From the NCBI GenBank assembly GCA_964460115.1, contig CAYWPR010000018.1:19415-83414 (forward strand): 64,000 nucleotides of DNA. Direction: 5' to 3'. The notes under the pieces were generated by a model that saw only the letters and a list, made by a program, of their open reading frames with translations, made no database searches and was not told where the DNA came from. The position numbers were made by a program, and so were the translations under genes. Numbering within the stretch: position 1 is the first letter of the stretch; the number at the start of each line of letters is the position of its first letter. Source of the DNA: JAEUJZ01 sp964460115. Its GTDB lineage: Bacteria > Myxococcota_A > Polyangia > Palsa-1104 > JAEUJZ01. Positions 20,804 to 29,454 of this stretch are shown piece after piece.

Positions 20804-21070
20804 CTACTCTGAGCCTTCGCCGCTGCCGTTTAGGTCCACTTTGCGCGGGCCCATGATGCCGGCTTCGGTGCGCATCGCGGATGCATCACCGTCCAATCCG
20901 TAATCGCGCATCTTGTCATAAAGCGCGCGTCGGCTCACACCAAGCCACTGCGCCGTCCGGCTGTTGTGGCCTCGATGCATTTTCAGTGCTTTGAGGATGA
21001 AGTCCCGCTCGCATCGACGAAGATATCTCGCCAGGCGGCCCTCACTTCGCGGTCTACGTGCAGTTGTCAC
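20804..21070 (-). CDS. Small Fis-type HTH DNA-binding protein
   Basis: The GTG at 21070 gives 88 residues; a TTG at 21106 would add twelve. The C-terminal half reads ERDFILKALKMHRGHNSRTA and WLGVSRRALYDKMRDYGL, the helix-turn-helix of the Fis/NtrC C-terminal domain (HTH_8). No AAA ATPase or receiver domain precedes it. Only 19 bases separate it from kynA, so it is probably co-transcribed and may regulate the operon. It could also be a nucleoid-associated factor or a remnant of an enhancer-binding protein. Confidence 0.7.
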   Translation of the reverse strand: MTTARRPRSEGRLARYLRRCERDFILKALKMHRGHNSRTAQWLGVSRRALYDKMRDYGLDGDASAMRTEAGIMGPRKVDLNGSGEGSE

Positions 21071-21163
21071 TAAAGCTAGATTACAAATTTTTTGGTAAAA
21101 ATGCAATCATTCGGCGAACAACCCCGCACTGCGCGTTTTTTCGTCCGTGGCAACGATGGAATT

Positions 21164-21817
21164 TTAGGGCTGGCTCGAAGCGGCTGACGCTGGTGCGGGC
21201 GCGGCATCTGGCGCTGAAGCGCCTGGCGCGGGCGCGGCATTTGGCGGCGGAGCGGCTGGTAAATACTTGCCGATCAAGTTTCCGCTGCGCCAATAACCGT
21301 TTATATAAATGAAAAAATCGTAACGCAACCCGCGATCTTCTGTCTTCCGCTTGACGCGCACGGTATAGATGGGCTGCGAAGTCAACAGCGACTGCAGCAC
21401 GTTGCGATCCGGTTCGGTTTGCTCGGCCGCAGGCAAAGTGTCGATTCGGCGCACGGCGATGTCGTCGTATTTTTTTTCATAAACATGCGCGACGAGCTCA
21501 ACGGCGCCGGCATTGGCGATCGAACCAAGCATGGCGCGATAGCGCGGAAGCAATTCCTGCGCTCGCGCCGGACCAAATAGACCGGCTAGCTCTTCGGGAG
21601 TCAAAAGAAACGACGCCATCAGATCGTGCACGCGGGTGCGCTGATCCTTTTGGCAAGCGACAAGAATGTCTGTCCACAACCGTTTCAGATCCGACTCGGT
21701 GCCTTGATACATGCCGGCTTTGATGGCCGGCTCTGCGGGCCGTCGCGTACATCCCATAAACGCCAGCAGCAAACTCAGCGCCAAAAGGCGCCAACCGCGA
21801 AAGCGAAGAGCATTCAT
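21164..21817 (-). CDS. Lipoprotein of unknown function
   Basis: The 217-residue product begins with an Arg-containing n-region and a hydrophobic stretch ending in LLLAFMGC, a convincing lipobox near residue 23. The middle (about 40-180) is a soluble domain with many charged residues and no recognised family. The last 35 residues are Pro/Ala-rich low complexity. It lies 59 bases downstream of the ABC ATPase on the same strand and could be the tail of that operon. Nothing links it firmly to transport. Confidence 0.7.
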   Translation of the reverse strand: MNALRFRGWRLLALSLLLAFMGCTRRPAEPAIKAGMYQGTESDLKRLWTDILVACQKDQRTRVHDLMASFLLTPEELAGLFGPARAQELLPRYRAMLGSIANAGAVELVAHVYEKKYDDIAVRRIDTLPAAEQTEPDRNVLQSLLTSQPIYTVRVKRKTEDRGLRYDFFIYINGYWRSGNLIGKYLPAAPPPNAAPAPGASAPDAAPAPASAASSQP

Positions 21818-21876
21818 AGAAGGAGAGTATGAACTACAAACAGCGTTTTCGGCGAGGCGAGCGCCCGCGCGCGAAA

Positions 21877-23550
21877 TTACCCGACCCCGGACAAAAGCTC
21901 GCCCAAGCGTTCCCGTGAAATCGGCGCGGCCGGCGGGTTTGGCAGGTTGGCGACGATGCGCCCACGGTACATGACGGCAATGTGATCGCAGAGGGTGCGT
22001 AGCTCATCAAGCTCGGTGGAAAAAAGCAGGATGGCAGAGCCGCGATCGCGCGTCTCAAGAAGCAAACGGTGAATGGCTTGCACAGCCCCCAGATCGACGC
22101 CGCGCGTCGGCTGAGCCGCGATAAGGACTTTGGGGCACTCTTCGGGCCGGCCAATCGCCCGCCCCAGCAGCAGTTTCTGCTGATTGCCGCCGGACAGGGC
22201 GCGCGCCAGCAGGGTCGGATCCGGCGGTCTGACATCGTGCATCGCCAAAAGCTCGCGGGTGGCGTTTTGCAAACGACGACGCGCAATCAGCCAGCGCAGC
22301 GGCGGCCAGCTTGCTTGCCGGTAGCGGGCCTGTTCACCAAGCAAAAGGTTTTCCGTCAAAGAGAAATCAAGGACCAGTCCGTGGCGCTGGCGATCCTCCA
22401 GCACAAAGGACAGCCCTGCGGCCCGCCGCGTCTTGACCTCGGCCGTGGTCAGGTCTTTTTCATCCAGCACGACCGTACCCGAAGTCGGCCGCAAAAGGCC
22501 GACAAGCGCCGCGCACAGCTCGCTTTGCCCGTTTCCTTCCACGCCCGCCAATCCCAAAATCGAGCCGGAAGATAGCGCAAAACTGACGCCGCAAACGCGC
22601 TCGACGCCGCCCTGCGTGACATGTAAATCGTGCACGCGCAGCACCGGCTGCGCCGCGGTCTTCGAGTCATTTGACGCGGCAGCGGCCTTTCGCACCACCG
22701 GCAATAGTTCGCGTCCGACGAGGGCGTGGGCCATGGCCTGGGCCGAAAAGCTGGCGCGCGCAAACTCCGCCACCACACGACCGGCGCGCATTACCACCGC
22801 GCGATCCGCGACATCGATGACTTCGTCGAGCTTGTGCGTGACGATGAGCAATCCGGATGGCTTATCGGCGAAGCTGCCAACGCAGAGTTCGCGCAGAACG
22901 TGCAAAAGATGCCGGGCCTCGTGCGGAGTCAGCACCGCCGTCGGTTCATCAAGCAGCAAACACCGCGCGCCGCGATATAGCGCTTTTAGAATTTCGACCC
23001 GTTGCGCCTCGCCCACACTCAGATCGCCGACGCGCCGACGCGGATCGATCGCCAAGCCAAAACGCCGGCCGAGTTCAGCCACTTGTTCCTCGGCGCGCGG
23101 CAAATCCAGAAACCCTTTGCGCCGCGGTTCACGCCCAAGAATAATGTTTTCGGCCACGCTCAGACGCGGTATCAGCAAAAAATGCTGGCTGACAAGGCCT
23201 ATGCCGTTTTCAATGGCTCGCTCGGGCGACGGCTGCACTTGATTTGGCCCGTAGTAGACGGTGCCGCTGGAAATGGGCACGAGCCCATAAAGAGCGTGCA
23301 GCAGCGTCGATTTTCCGGCGCCGTTTTCGCCAAGCAGGGCGACCACTTCCCCGGGTCGTAGCTGCAAAGATACGGAGTCATTGGCCAAGCGCGCTCCGTA
23401 ACTGACGCTTACGGCATGCAGTTCGCACAAGCGCGCGATGTCGGCGGTGTCCAAAGTTTGCGCGGAGCGCACCGGATGGGTATGCAAAGCCATTTGCTCG
23501 GCCTGCGCCAAGGTCGGCGCGCGCTTTCTGGGCGTTTTTGGTGCGGTCAT
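21877..23550 (-). CDS. ABC importer ATPase with two nucleotide-binding domains (BMP/nucleoside or sugar type)
   Basis: The 557 residues contain two ABC domains. The first (about 40-270) has GENGAGKST, LSVGEAQRVEILKAL and LLLDEPTAVLTP. The second (about 305-545) has the family-typical altered Walker A EGNGQSE and the signature LSGGNQQKLLLGRAI. This duplicated arrangement is that of YufO/RbsA-type ATPases energising ribose or nucleoside import. Its ATG overlaps the TGA of the BMP-family binding protein, so the two are coupled. No permease gene is in the window, so the transmembrane part must be encoded elsewhere or has been lost. Confidence 0.92.
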   Translation of the reverse strand: MTAPKTPRKRAPTLAQAEQMALHTHPVRSAQTLDTADIARLCELHAVSVSYGARLANDSVSLQLRPGEVVALLGENGAGKSTLLHALYGLVPISSGTVYYGPNQVQPSPERAIENGIGLVSQHFLLIPRLSVAENIILGREPRRKGFLDLPRAEEQVAELGRRFGLAIDPRRRVGDLSVGEAQRVEILKALYRGARCLLLDEPTAVLTPHEARHLLHVLRELCVGSFADKPSGLLIVTHKLDEVIDVADRAVVMRAGRVVAEFARASFSAQAMAHALVGRELLPVVRKAAAASNDSKTAAQPVLRVHDLHVTQGGVERVCGVSFALSSGSILGLAGVEGNGQSELCAALVGLLRPTSGTVVLDEKDLTTAEVKTRRAAGLSFVLEDRQRHGLVLDFSLTENLLLGEQARYRQASWPPLRWLIARRRLQNATRELLAMHDVRPPDPTLLARALSGGNQQKLLLGRAIGRPEECPKVLIAAQPTRGVDLGAVQAIHRLLLETRDRGSAILLFSTELDELRTLCDHIAVMYRGRIVANLPNPPAAPISRERLGELLSGVG

Positions 23551-24641
23551 GGCAAGTTTTGCTCGACGCGCAAGCGCCCGGTGATGACCGCTTGGCGCAA
23601 AGCCTCGACGCGGTCATGTATATCTTGGGAAATCATGCCGCGGCGCGGCTCGTCATAGGCGTAATTCACCCCGCCCTCTTTGAGGCCAAATACCAAAACC
23701 CCGCCTTTCCAATGTCCGGTTTGCTGCGCCAAAATGACCTCGAAGACGCTGACGTCCACCTGCTTAAGCATCGAGCTAAGGATGTACCCCGGTGCTTCGT
23801 TCCATTGATCGCTATCGACGCCGATAGCGCGCCGGCCGCGTTCGCGGGCCGCTTCAAAGACGCCAAGTCCGGTGGATCCGGCGGCATGAAAGACGACATC
23901 GGCCCCAGCGGCATATTGGGCCAAGGCCAGTTCCTTGCCTTTGGTGGGGTTTTTAAAAGCGTCGCTGCTGGTGCCGGCGTAGCCGACAAGAACGCGGCAG
24001 TCCGGACATACCGCTACTACGCCTTGTCGATAACCTGCTTCGAATTTGTGTATCAGCGGAATGTCCATGCCGCCGACAAAGCCGACTGCCCGTTGCGGAG
24101 CGCTCAGGGCGGCGAGTGCCCCAACCAGAAAACTGCCCTCTTCTTCGCGAAATTTCAGCGCCACCATATTTGCCGGCGGAACGACAAAACCGTTCGCATC
24201 GAATTTGGTGTAATCGACGCAGGCGAAATGGATGTGCGGATACTCGTTGGCCATCAAAAGCATGTCGTCGGAAAAGACGAATCCGACGCCCAAAATCAGA
24301 TCAAAGCCGCGGGCGGCAAGCAAACGCAGACCGGATTCGCGGTCGGTTCCTTCGCCGGGTTCGACGTATTCGGCTTCGATGCCGAGCTCACGCACCGCGC
24401 GGTTTACGCCGAGATATGCAGCATCGTTAAACGACTTATCGCCGCGACCGCCTACATCAAAAACTAAGCCGACGCGCAGACGGTGGCGGTTTGCTAACAA
24501 GGGGCCCGCCCCAGAACCAAAGTTTTGCGGCCAAGCCAATAGCACATTGAGAAGCACAAGACCGCCCGTCAAAAACAGAAGCCGCCGGCGCGCCAAAGCG
24601 CTCCATACGCCGCGGGCACTCACTGACAACCACTGTGACAC
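23547..24641 (-). CDS. BMP-family solute-binding protein
   Basis: The 364-residue protein begins at a GTG and has an N-terminal hydrophobic segment (about 20-37: RLLFLTGGLVLLNVLLAWP), acting as a signal or membrane anchor. The BMP/Med signature follows: VGLVFDVGGRGDKSFNDAAY, ESGLRLLAARGFDLILGVGF, EEEGSFLVGALAAL, VGFVGGMDIPLIHKFEAGYRQG and FHAAGSTGLGVFEAA. Such proteins bind purine nucleosides or related ligands for ABC import. No lipobox cysteine follows the helix, so it is probably helix-anchored rather than lipidated. It is coupled to the ATPase gene. Confidence 0.9.
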   Translation of the reverse strand: MSQWLSVSARGVWSALARRRLLFLTGGLVLLNVLLAWPQNFGSGAGPLLANRHRLRVGLVFDVGGRGDKSFNDAAYLGVNRAVRELGIEAEYVEPGEGTDRESGLRLLAARGFDLILGVGFVFSDDMLLMANEYPHIHFACVDYTKFDANGFVVPPANMVALKFREEEGSFLVGALAALSAPQRAVGFVGGMDIPLIHKFEAGYRQGVVAVCPDCRVLVGYAGTSSDAFKNPTKGKELALAQYAAGADVVFHAAGSTGLGVFEAARERGRRAIGVDSDQWNEAPGYILSSMLKQVDVSVFEVILAQQTGHWKGGVLVFGLKEGGVNYAYDEPRRGMISQDIHDRVEALRQAVITGRLRVEQNLP

Positions 24642-24712
24642 GCTGCGCTTTTAGCATAGTTTTTCTGACAATTGCCGCCTGCTAGGCAGGTCATGTATGC
24701 TGCTTAGTATTC

Positions 24713-24919
24713 ATGGCCCGCCGCAAGGTCTCGACGACGGTGTATATCACCGAAGAGCAGAACGAAATGCTCAAACGTTTGCATGAGGAAACCAAGGTGC
24801 CTATCGCGGAATACATCCGTCAGGGCATTGATATGGTGCTTTTGCGACACAGCATGCCGCAAAGCGGCGAACGTCAGCTTTCTTTTGATACGCTGTTTGG
24901 GCCGTCCCGCAAGCCTTAG
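24713..24919 (+). CDS. Ribbon-helix-helix DNA-binding protein (CopG-like)
   Basis: The 68-residue product opens with MARRKVSTTVYITEEQNEML, the beta-strand and first helix of an RHH fold. KRLHEETKVPIAEYIRQGID supplies the second helix. The C-terminal 25 residues are not part of the fold. It is transcribed divergently from the BMP-ABC genes with 71 bases between starts, so it could repress them. No toxin gene adjoins it, so an antitoxin role is unsupported. Confidence 0.8.
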   Translation: MARRKVSTTVYITEEQNEMLKRLHEETKVPIAEYIRQGIDMVLLRHSMPQSGERQLSFDTLFGPSRKP

Positions 24920-24949
24920 AAGCGAACGGTTGCGTATTTGAGAGGTGCT

Positions 24950-25924
24950 CTACTTTGCTGGCAGAATTTCGCGCAGCTTTTCTTGGGCGCGTTCAATGTC
25001 GCCTTCGTATTTGAGGACGACATTGAGGGTTGCGGCGCAAAGCTCGCGATCGAGCGTCTCGACGTTGAGGACAAGGAGCGCCCGCACCCATTCCAAAGTT
25101 TCAGAAACACTGGGACGCTTTTTCAGATCCAGTTGCCGCAGCGCCTGCACCACCCGCACCACTTCCGCGCTCAACTGCGCCGATGCCCCTGGCAGCCGGG
25201 CCGAGACGATCGCCAATTCGCGCGCGGCATCGGGAAATCCCACATTCAAATACAAACAGCGACGCTTGAGCGCATCGGTCATTTCGCGGGCATTGTTCGA
25301 AGTCAGCAAAACCAGCGGAATGTGCCGGGCCCGTAGCGTGCCCAGTTCCGGAATGGAAACCTGAAAATCGGACAAAATTTCCAGAAGAAAGGCCTCAAAC
25401 TCGGCTTCCGCGCGATCCACTTCGTCGATCAGCAGCACCACCCGCCGTTCACTGCGCAGGGCCCGCAAAAGCGGTCGCGCCAGCAGAAATTGTTCGGAAA
25501 AAAATGCATCTTCCTGATTGGCGATGCGCGCCACTGCCTCGCGCAGCGTCGTCGTGCCGAGCAAAAGCTCGCCGATTTTGTCGCGCAAAATCTGTGTGTA
25601 TAAAAGCTGCTTGGGGTAGGCCCATTCATACAGAGCCTTGGCTTCATCCAGGCCTTCGTAACATTGTAGACGAATGAGCTCGGTGTTCTGCACCGTCGCC
25701 AGTACTTTGGCGAGCTCGGTCTTGCCGCAACCCGCCGGGCCTTCTACAAGCAAGGGTTTATTCATTCGGTCGCACAGATAGACCGCCGTCGCGATGCGCG
25801 GGTCGGTGATGTACCCTTGCGCGACGAAACGTTTGGCCACATCCTCGACGCTGGTAAAATTTACCGGCAAGTTTCCCGGCGCCGATTCCAGTCCCCGTTC
25901 TTGATGCTGCATGGCCTCGAGCAT
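24950..25924 (-). CDS. MoxR-family AAA+ ATPase
   Basis: A 324-residue protein is given by the ATG at 25924; an upstream TTG at 25978 would extend it by 18 residues. Walker A GPAGCGKTEL, Walker B VVLLIDEVDRAEAEFE and the sensor TSNNAREMTDALKRRC mark a MoxR/CoxD-like chaperone ATPase. These usually work with a partner bearing a von Willebrand A domain to insert cofactors or remodel complexes. No such partner is adjacent. The 5' end abuts the divergently transcribed DUF1287 gene. Confidence 0.9.
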   Translation of the reverse strand: MLEAMQHQERGLESAPGNLPVNFTSVEDVAKRFVAQGYITDPRIATAVYLCDRMNKPLLVEGPAGCGKTELAKVLATVQNTELIRLQCYEGLDEAKALYEWAYPKQLLYTQILRDKIGELLLGTTTLREAVARIANQEDAFFSEQFLLARPLLRALRSERRVVLLIDEVDRAEAEFEAFLLEILSDFQVSIPELGTLRARHIPLVLLTSNNAREMTDALKRRCLYLNVGFPDAARELAIVSARLPGASAQLSAEVVRVVQALRQLDLKKRPSVSETLEWVRALLVLNVETLDRELCAATLNVVLKYEGDIERAQEKLREILPAK

Positions 25925-26004
25925 GGCATAGGAGGCGTTAGGCCGTTTGGGGAATTTCTGAAAGTCTTCAGATCGCAAAAAGAGCTTCTGCGTTTTCGTA
26001 GTTC

Positions 26005-26916
26005 ATGTTGCATGGGATTTTGACTTTGGCCGTGACTTTGGGCGCCCTGGATCAGGGCATCTTTTCCGAATTGGGCCCGGGGGCAAGCATCACCGCGCCG
26101 AGCTGGGCGGTGTCGCAAGGGCCGCTGCGGCTGCGACTGGATGCGCGGCACAAAATTCTGACTTTGTATCAAGGCGAGATGGCGCTAAGCGCCTACGCCT
26201 TTCACTCGGCGCCACCTTCGGAAATGGGACCGGGAGCGCCAAGCGACGTTTTCGCATTGCTGCCGCTGCTTGAAAAAAGCGATGCCGCGGATCTGGAGCA
26301 GCGGCTAAAGTCTGCAAGCGGGCCGCCCGCCCCCCTTTTGCTCGGCGCACCGCCTGCCATCGAAGATCAAGATGGCGATGGCCTGGTCAATACGCTGGAT
26401 GTGCTTTTGGGCGCTAAGAAATTGTGCATCAACAAAGCGTCCTACGCCGCCAACTATCGGGTGCTAAAATATCCGGGCGGCGACGTGCCGCGCACCGAAG
26501 GGGTGTGTACCGACACGCTGGTGCGGGCGCTGCGCAATGCCGGATGGGATGTACAGCGCGGAGTTCATGAGGACGCGCTGAAAAAACCCCGTCTTTATCC
26601 CCTAGAAGGCAAAGCGCCCGATGCCAACATCGATCATCGGCGCATTCGAATGCTTTTGCCGTGGTTTCGGCAAAATTTTATCGAGGTAAAAAAGGACGCA
26701 GCCTATCTGCCGGGCGATATCGTTCTGCTCGATACGTTTCCGAATAAAGCCGGAGCGGATCATGCCGGCATCGTCTCGGATCGATTGGGACGCTCAGGAC
26801 TGCCGCTTGTTATCAACAATTGGACGGACGGCTATGTCGAGCAAGAGATGGACCTGCTAGCGCTTGTGCCGGTGATGTATCGCTTTCGCGTGCCGATGCG
26901 CCAAGTGAACCATTGA
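26005..26916 (+). CDS. DUF1287 domain protein (probable NlpC-like fold)
   Basis: The 303-residue protein has a short hydrophobic N-terminus (about 1-17), then a variable domain. The family core runs from about residue 135: KYPGGDVPRTEGVCTDTLVR, VHEDALKKPRLYP, NIDHRRIRMLLPWF and GDIVLLDTFP...HAGIVSD. The C-T-D and D-H-A-G segments suggest a papain-like Cys/His hydrolase arrangement. DUF1287 proteins are usually exported and may act on the cell wall. This one has an extra ~130-residue N-terminal region containing DQDGDGLVNTLD, which resembles a calcium-binding loop. Confidence 0.85.
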   Translation: MLHGILTLAVTLGALDQGIFSELGPGASITAPSWAVSQGPLRLRLDARHKILTLYQGEMALSAYAFHSAPPSEMGPGAPSDVFALLPLLEKSDAADLEQRLKSASGPPAPLLLGAPPAIEDQDGDGLVNTLDVLLGAKKLCINKASYAANYRVLKYPGGDVPRTEGVCTDTLVRALRNAGWDVQRGVHEDALKKPRLYPLEGKAPDANIDHRRIRMLLPWFRQNFIEVKKDAAYLPGDIVLLDTFPNKAGADHAGIVSDRLGRSGLPLVINNWTDGYVEQEMDLLALVPVMYRFRVPMRQVNH

Positions 26917-26928
26917 TTGCAGCGGTTT

Positions 26929-27594
26929 CTACTTTTTCGGAGAGGCCTGCTGCGCCGACTGAATCATCGACATCACCGAGGTTTGCTCCAAGCCATTTTT
27001 GACCTCGAGCGGATACACACTCGTGCCGACGCGGCAAAACACCACATGCCGCTCGCGCTTGTAAAGCGCCGCGCCTATCAAAAGCGCCACCGCACCGCCC
27101 AGCAAGCAAAAGATGCCGACGACAACGTCTTCGGTAAAGCCGGGCCAGCCAAAACTGACTTCTTTTAACTTGCTTAGTTTCTTGGTTGCTTTGTCGCGCG
27201 TGTTTTCTTTGCGCTCTTTGCCCTCTTCGAAGGGATCATCGTCATTGGAATCGCGGCCTTCGATGCCGTCCTCGGTGGCTTCGCCGCCTTCGCTCGTCGC
27301 CGCCGATTTGCTGGGTGCGCCCGCGTGCATGAGCTCGGGCAACACTTTGACAACCGAGACGATAATAAGCACAGCACCAATGATCGCCGCGACAATGCCC
27401 AACGCCGCGGTGGGCCGCTCGGACATTCGGCCCACGTGTTCGATGTTATTGATAGGAAACTCGGCAATCGGATGCATCCCCTCGGGTGCGTACTGGACGA
27501 CCCGCTTGGTGCTAATCACCAGTTTTTGGGGCTCATTGGCGACAAAAGGGGTAGGAAACAGAACCGTCTCCCCCGCTTGCGGTTCAAAGGGCAT
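26929..27594 (-). CDS. Membrane protein with two transmembrane helices and an acidic loop
   Basis: The ATG at 27594 gives 221 residues. Residues 22-55 resemble a small PH-like beta domain (LVISTKRVVQYAPEGM). Helices occur at about 64-82 and 156-178, separated by an acidic, Lys/Glu-rich loop. The C-terminal stretch after the second helix (HVVFCRVGTSVYPLEV) recalls DUF6232-like proteins, but this is tentative. It is convergent with the DUF1287 gene, with only 12 bases between stops. Confidence 0.65.
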   Translation of the reverse strand: MPFEPQAGETVLFPTPFVANEPQKLVISTKRVVQYAPEGMHPIAEFPINNIEHVGRMSERPTAALGIVAAIIGAVLIIVSVVKVLPELMHAGAPSKSAATSEGGEATEDGIEGRDSNDDDPFEEGKERKENTRDKATKKLSKLKEVSFGWPGFTEDVVVGIFCLLGGAVALLIGAALYKRERHVVFCRVGTSVYPLEVKNGLEQTSVMSMIQSAQQASPKK

Positions 27595-27896
27595 GTGGCA
27601 TTTTACCGCGCCGGGGAAATTTTTGGCAGCATCGCGCCACGCCGCGCGACTACAAATATGTAGGTATATAGGCAGAAGCGTAGGTGCCGCCAAACGGCCA
27701 ATTTGCCAGCTTGGCAAAACCCCTATGTCAGCGTTGCCGCCGGGCGGGGCGACGGAGTAAAGTGGTACAGGAAATTTATCGGGCTTTGTTTTGGCCCTTA
27801 GAGCGCGGCCCGCGCAATTGTTTCGATCGCCAAGCAGCAGCCTAGACCTTTAGACATTTGTCATCTTCATAAACAAACGCAGGAGCTGCGATAGCC
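27595..27896. other. Intergenic region upstream of the tail-spike gene
   Basis: About 300 bases between two divergent starts. No gene, hairpin or clear promoter was recognised apart from the AGGAG ribosome-binding site at 27881-27885 for the spike gene. Confidence 0.5.
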
Positions 27897-28676
27897 ATGG
27901 ACCAAAAAATTTCAAGAGGCAACCTTCGCATCGGCATCGTTACAAATAACGTTCATCCGAACGGACACTATGAAGTCCGGGTCAAATTTCCAACTGAGGA
28001 CGTCGAGGATGAATCATTCTGGGCTCGAGTTTGTACATTTGGCGCCGGCCCAAATGGCCGCGGAATGTTCGCGCTTCCTGAAGTTGGCGATGAGGTTTTG
28101 GTCGGCTTTCTAGAAGGGCATGATGACTATCCTATTATCATAGCAACGTTGTGGAGCGGCAAAAATTTGCCCTCCTATTCAAATAAAGAAGGAAAAACGA
28201 AAACCGATCGTTTTGCCGGGAAAGCGCTTGGTGATGTAAGAGCAAAAGAAACCGACATACGTGCCTTCAGCAGCCGTGCCAATCATGAATTAATTTTCAA
28301 TGACAATTCCGACAAGCCACAAGTAATTATTCAATCCGGTGGAAAACATCGAATTGTGCTCAATGATGAAGGAAAAGAGCCCAGCAAAATTGAGATTTGC
28401 GATGGAAAAGATGAAAATTATTTATTGATTGATACAAAGAATAAGAAAATTACTCTTGAGAGCAAAAGCGGAGATATTCTGATAAAAGCCGAAAAAACAG
28501 TTACCATTGAAGCGAATACAATCGAGACCAAGAGCAAAACTGATACAAATATTGAGGCAGGAAAAAACTTTAAGCTCAATGCGAAATCTAATATAGAATA
28601 CACTGCAAATATGGAAGTTAAAGGCGAAGCCAAAGCTGTCATGACCCTTAAAGGGGCAAAGATTAACCTGAATTGA
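27897..28676 (+). CDS. Contractile-tail spike / baseplate protein V-like (gpV, gp5/VgrG OB-fold)
   Basis: AGGAG lies 11 bases before the ATG. Residues ~10-95 form the gpV/gp5 OB-fold: IGIVTNNVHPNGHYEVRVKF, SFWARVCTFGAG and FALPEVGDEVLVGFLEGHDD, then PIIIATLWSG. The remaining ~165 residues are repetitive short beta strands rich in Lys, Thr, Ile and Asn (e.g. TIEANTIETKSKTDTNIEAG), as expected for the trimeric beta-helical needle. Base composition is clearly AT-richer than all neighbours, pointing to acquisition. No sheath, tube, LysM or baseplate gene adjoins it. Its 3' end overlaps fliR by 14 bases. It could be a phage, T6SS-like or extracellular injection-system spike. Confidence 0.85.
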   Translation: MDQKISRGNLRIGIVTNNVHPNGHYEVRVKFPTEDVEDESFWARVCTFGAGPNGRGMFALPEVGDEVLVGFLEGHDDYPIIIATLWSGKNLPSYSNKEGKTKTDRFAGKALGDVRAKETDIRAFSSRANHELIFNDNSDKPQVIIQSGGKHRIVLNDEGKEPSKIEICDGKDENYLLIDTKNKKITLESKSGDILIKAEKTVTIEANTIETKSKTDTNIEAGKNFKLNAKSNIEYTANMEVKGEAKAVMTLKGAKINLN

Positions 28677-29451
28677 TGAAATAAATTTGCGGCAGATTTC
28701 GAACATAATTTTGCCAAACTGGCAAGATCACGACAATTCCCAGACAAAAGGCCAAAAGGCCACATAAGACTTGAATACCGCGCGGTACCTGTTCCAGCTT
28801 GCGCAATGCCAAGCCAAAGCCCAGTTGTGCCAAAAGCCGCGCCGCCAGCACTGGCAGTGACAATGCCAGCGATAATGAGAATATTTGTCCGCAAAAAGCC
28901 AACAAGCGGACCGACTGCTCGTTACCCAGCGAAGGCCCCTGCCCAATCGGAGCCACGTCGTAACTTTTGCTGAGCGCCAAAATCACCGCTGGCGCGCCAC
29001 CCAATATAAAAAATAAAGACAGCGCCAAATGACCGCACAACTGGGCAATGGGCTCGTCCTTCATAGGTGGGTCTGTGTTGAAAAATAGATCTTGCTCAAT
29101 CACCTGCCCGGCGGCGCGCAAGATGGTCCACGGCAACCCCGCCAGCAAAAGCAGCAAGATGCCGACTCCAAGTTCGTGCGCAAAAAGCGGCGCCAACTGC
29201 CATAGTCCAAAATTGGGTAACAATTGCCCACGAACCGCTGTCCATTGTGCAGCCGCCTGAGGCAGCAAAATATTGCTCAGAAACGCGCCGCTGCCGAAAA
29301 GCAAAAGCAGCCGGCCCATCCAACCGACAAAGGGCAACCCCAGCAAAAGCGGACCGCTGCGACATAGCGCCAAAGCCGCAGCGATAAGCCAAGGATTCAG
29401 CGCTTTTACGGCCGCTTCCAGGCCCACGCCGTCGACTACGGGCTGCGGCAT
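28663..29451 (-). CDS. fliR: FliR/SctT-like export-gate protein
   Basis: The 262-residue protein has about eight hydrophobic helices. The family feature FELGVG/FGLALR appears here as LAQLGFGLALRK near residue 210. VIEQDLFFNTDPP lies at the position where FliR has its conserved Asn/Asp loop. FliR forms part of the helical export gate of flagella and type III secretion. It is last in the minus-strand O-P-Q-R block, starting 3 bases after fliQ. Normally flhB follows; here a foreign-looking spike gene converges on it instead. Confidence 0.8.
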   Translation of the reverse strand: MPQPVVDGVGLEAAVKALNPWLIAAALALCRSGPLLLGLPFVGWMGRLLLLFGSGAFLSNILLPQAAAQWTAVRGQLLPNFGLWQLAPLFAHELGVGILLLLLAGLPWTILRAAGQVIEQDLFFNTDPPMKDEPIAQLCGHLALSLFFILGGAPAVILALSKSYDVAPIGQGPSLGNEQSVRLLAFCGQIFSLSLALSLPVLAARLLAQLGFGLALRKLEQVPRGIQVLCGLLAFCLGIVVILPVWQNYVRNLPQIYFINSG

Positions 29452-29454
29452 GGA

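Noticed and set aside
22450..22620. Altered Walker A (GNGQSE) in the second ABC domain taken as degeneration
   Set aside because: That change is typical of the YufO/RbsA family and does not indicate loss of function.
22433..23242. Plus-strand open frame (269 residues) across the ABC ATPase gene
   Set aside because: Ser/Arg/Thr-biased antisense frame with no motifs, fully inside a convincing ABC gene.
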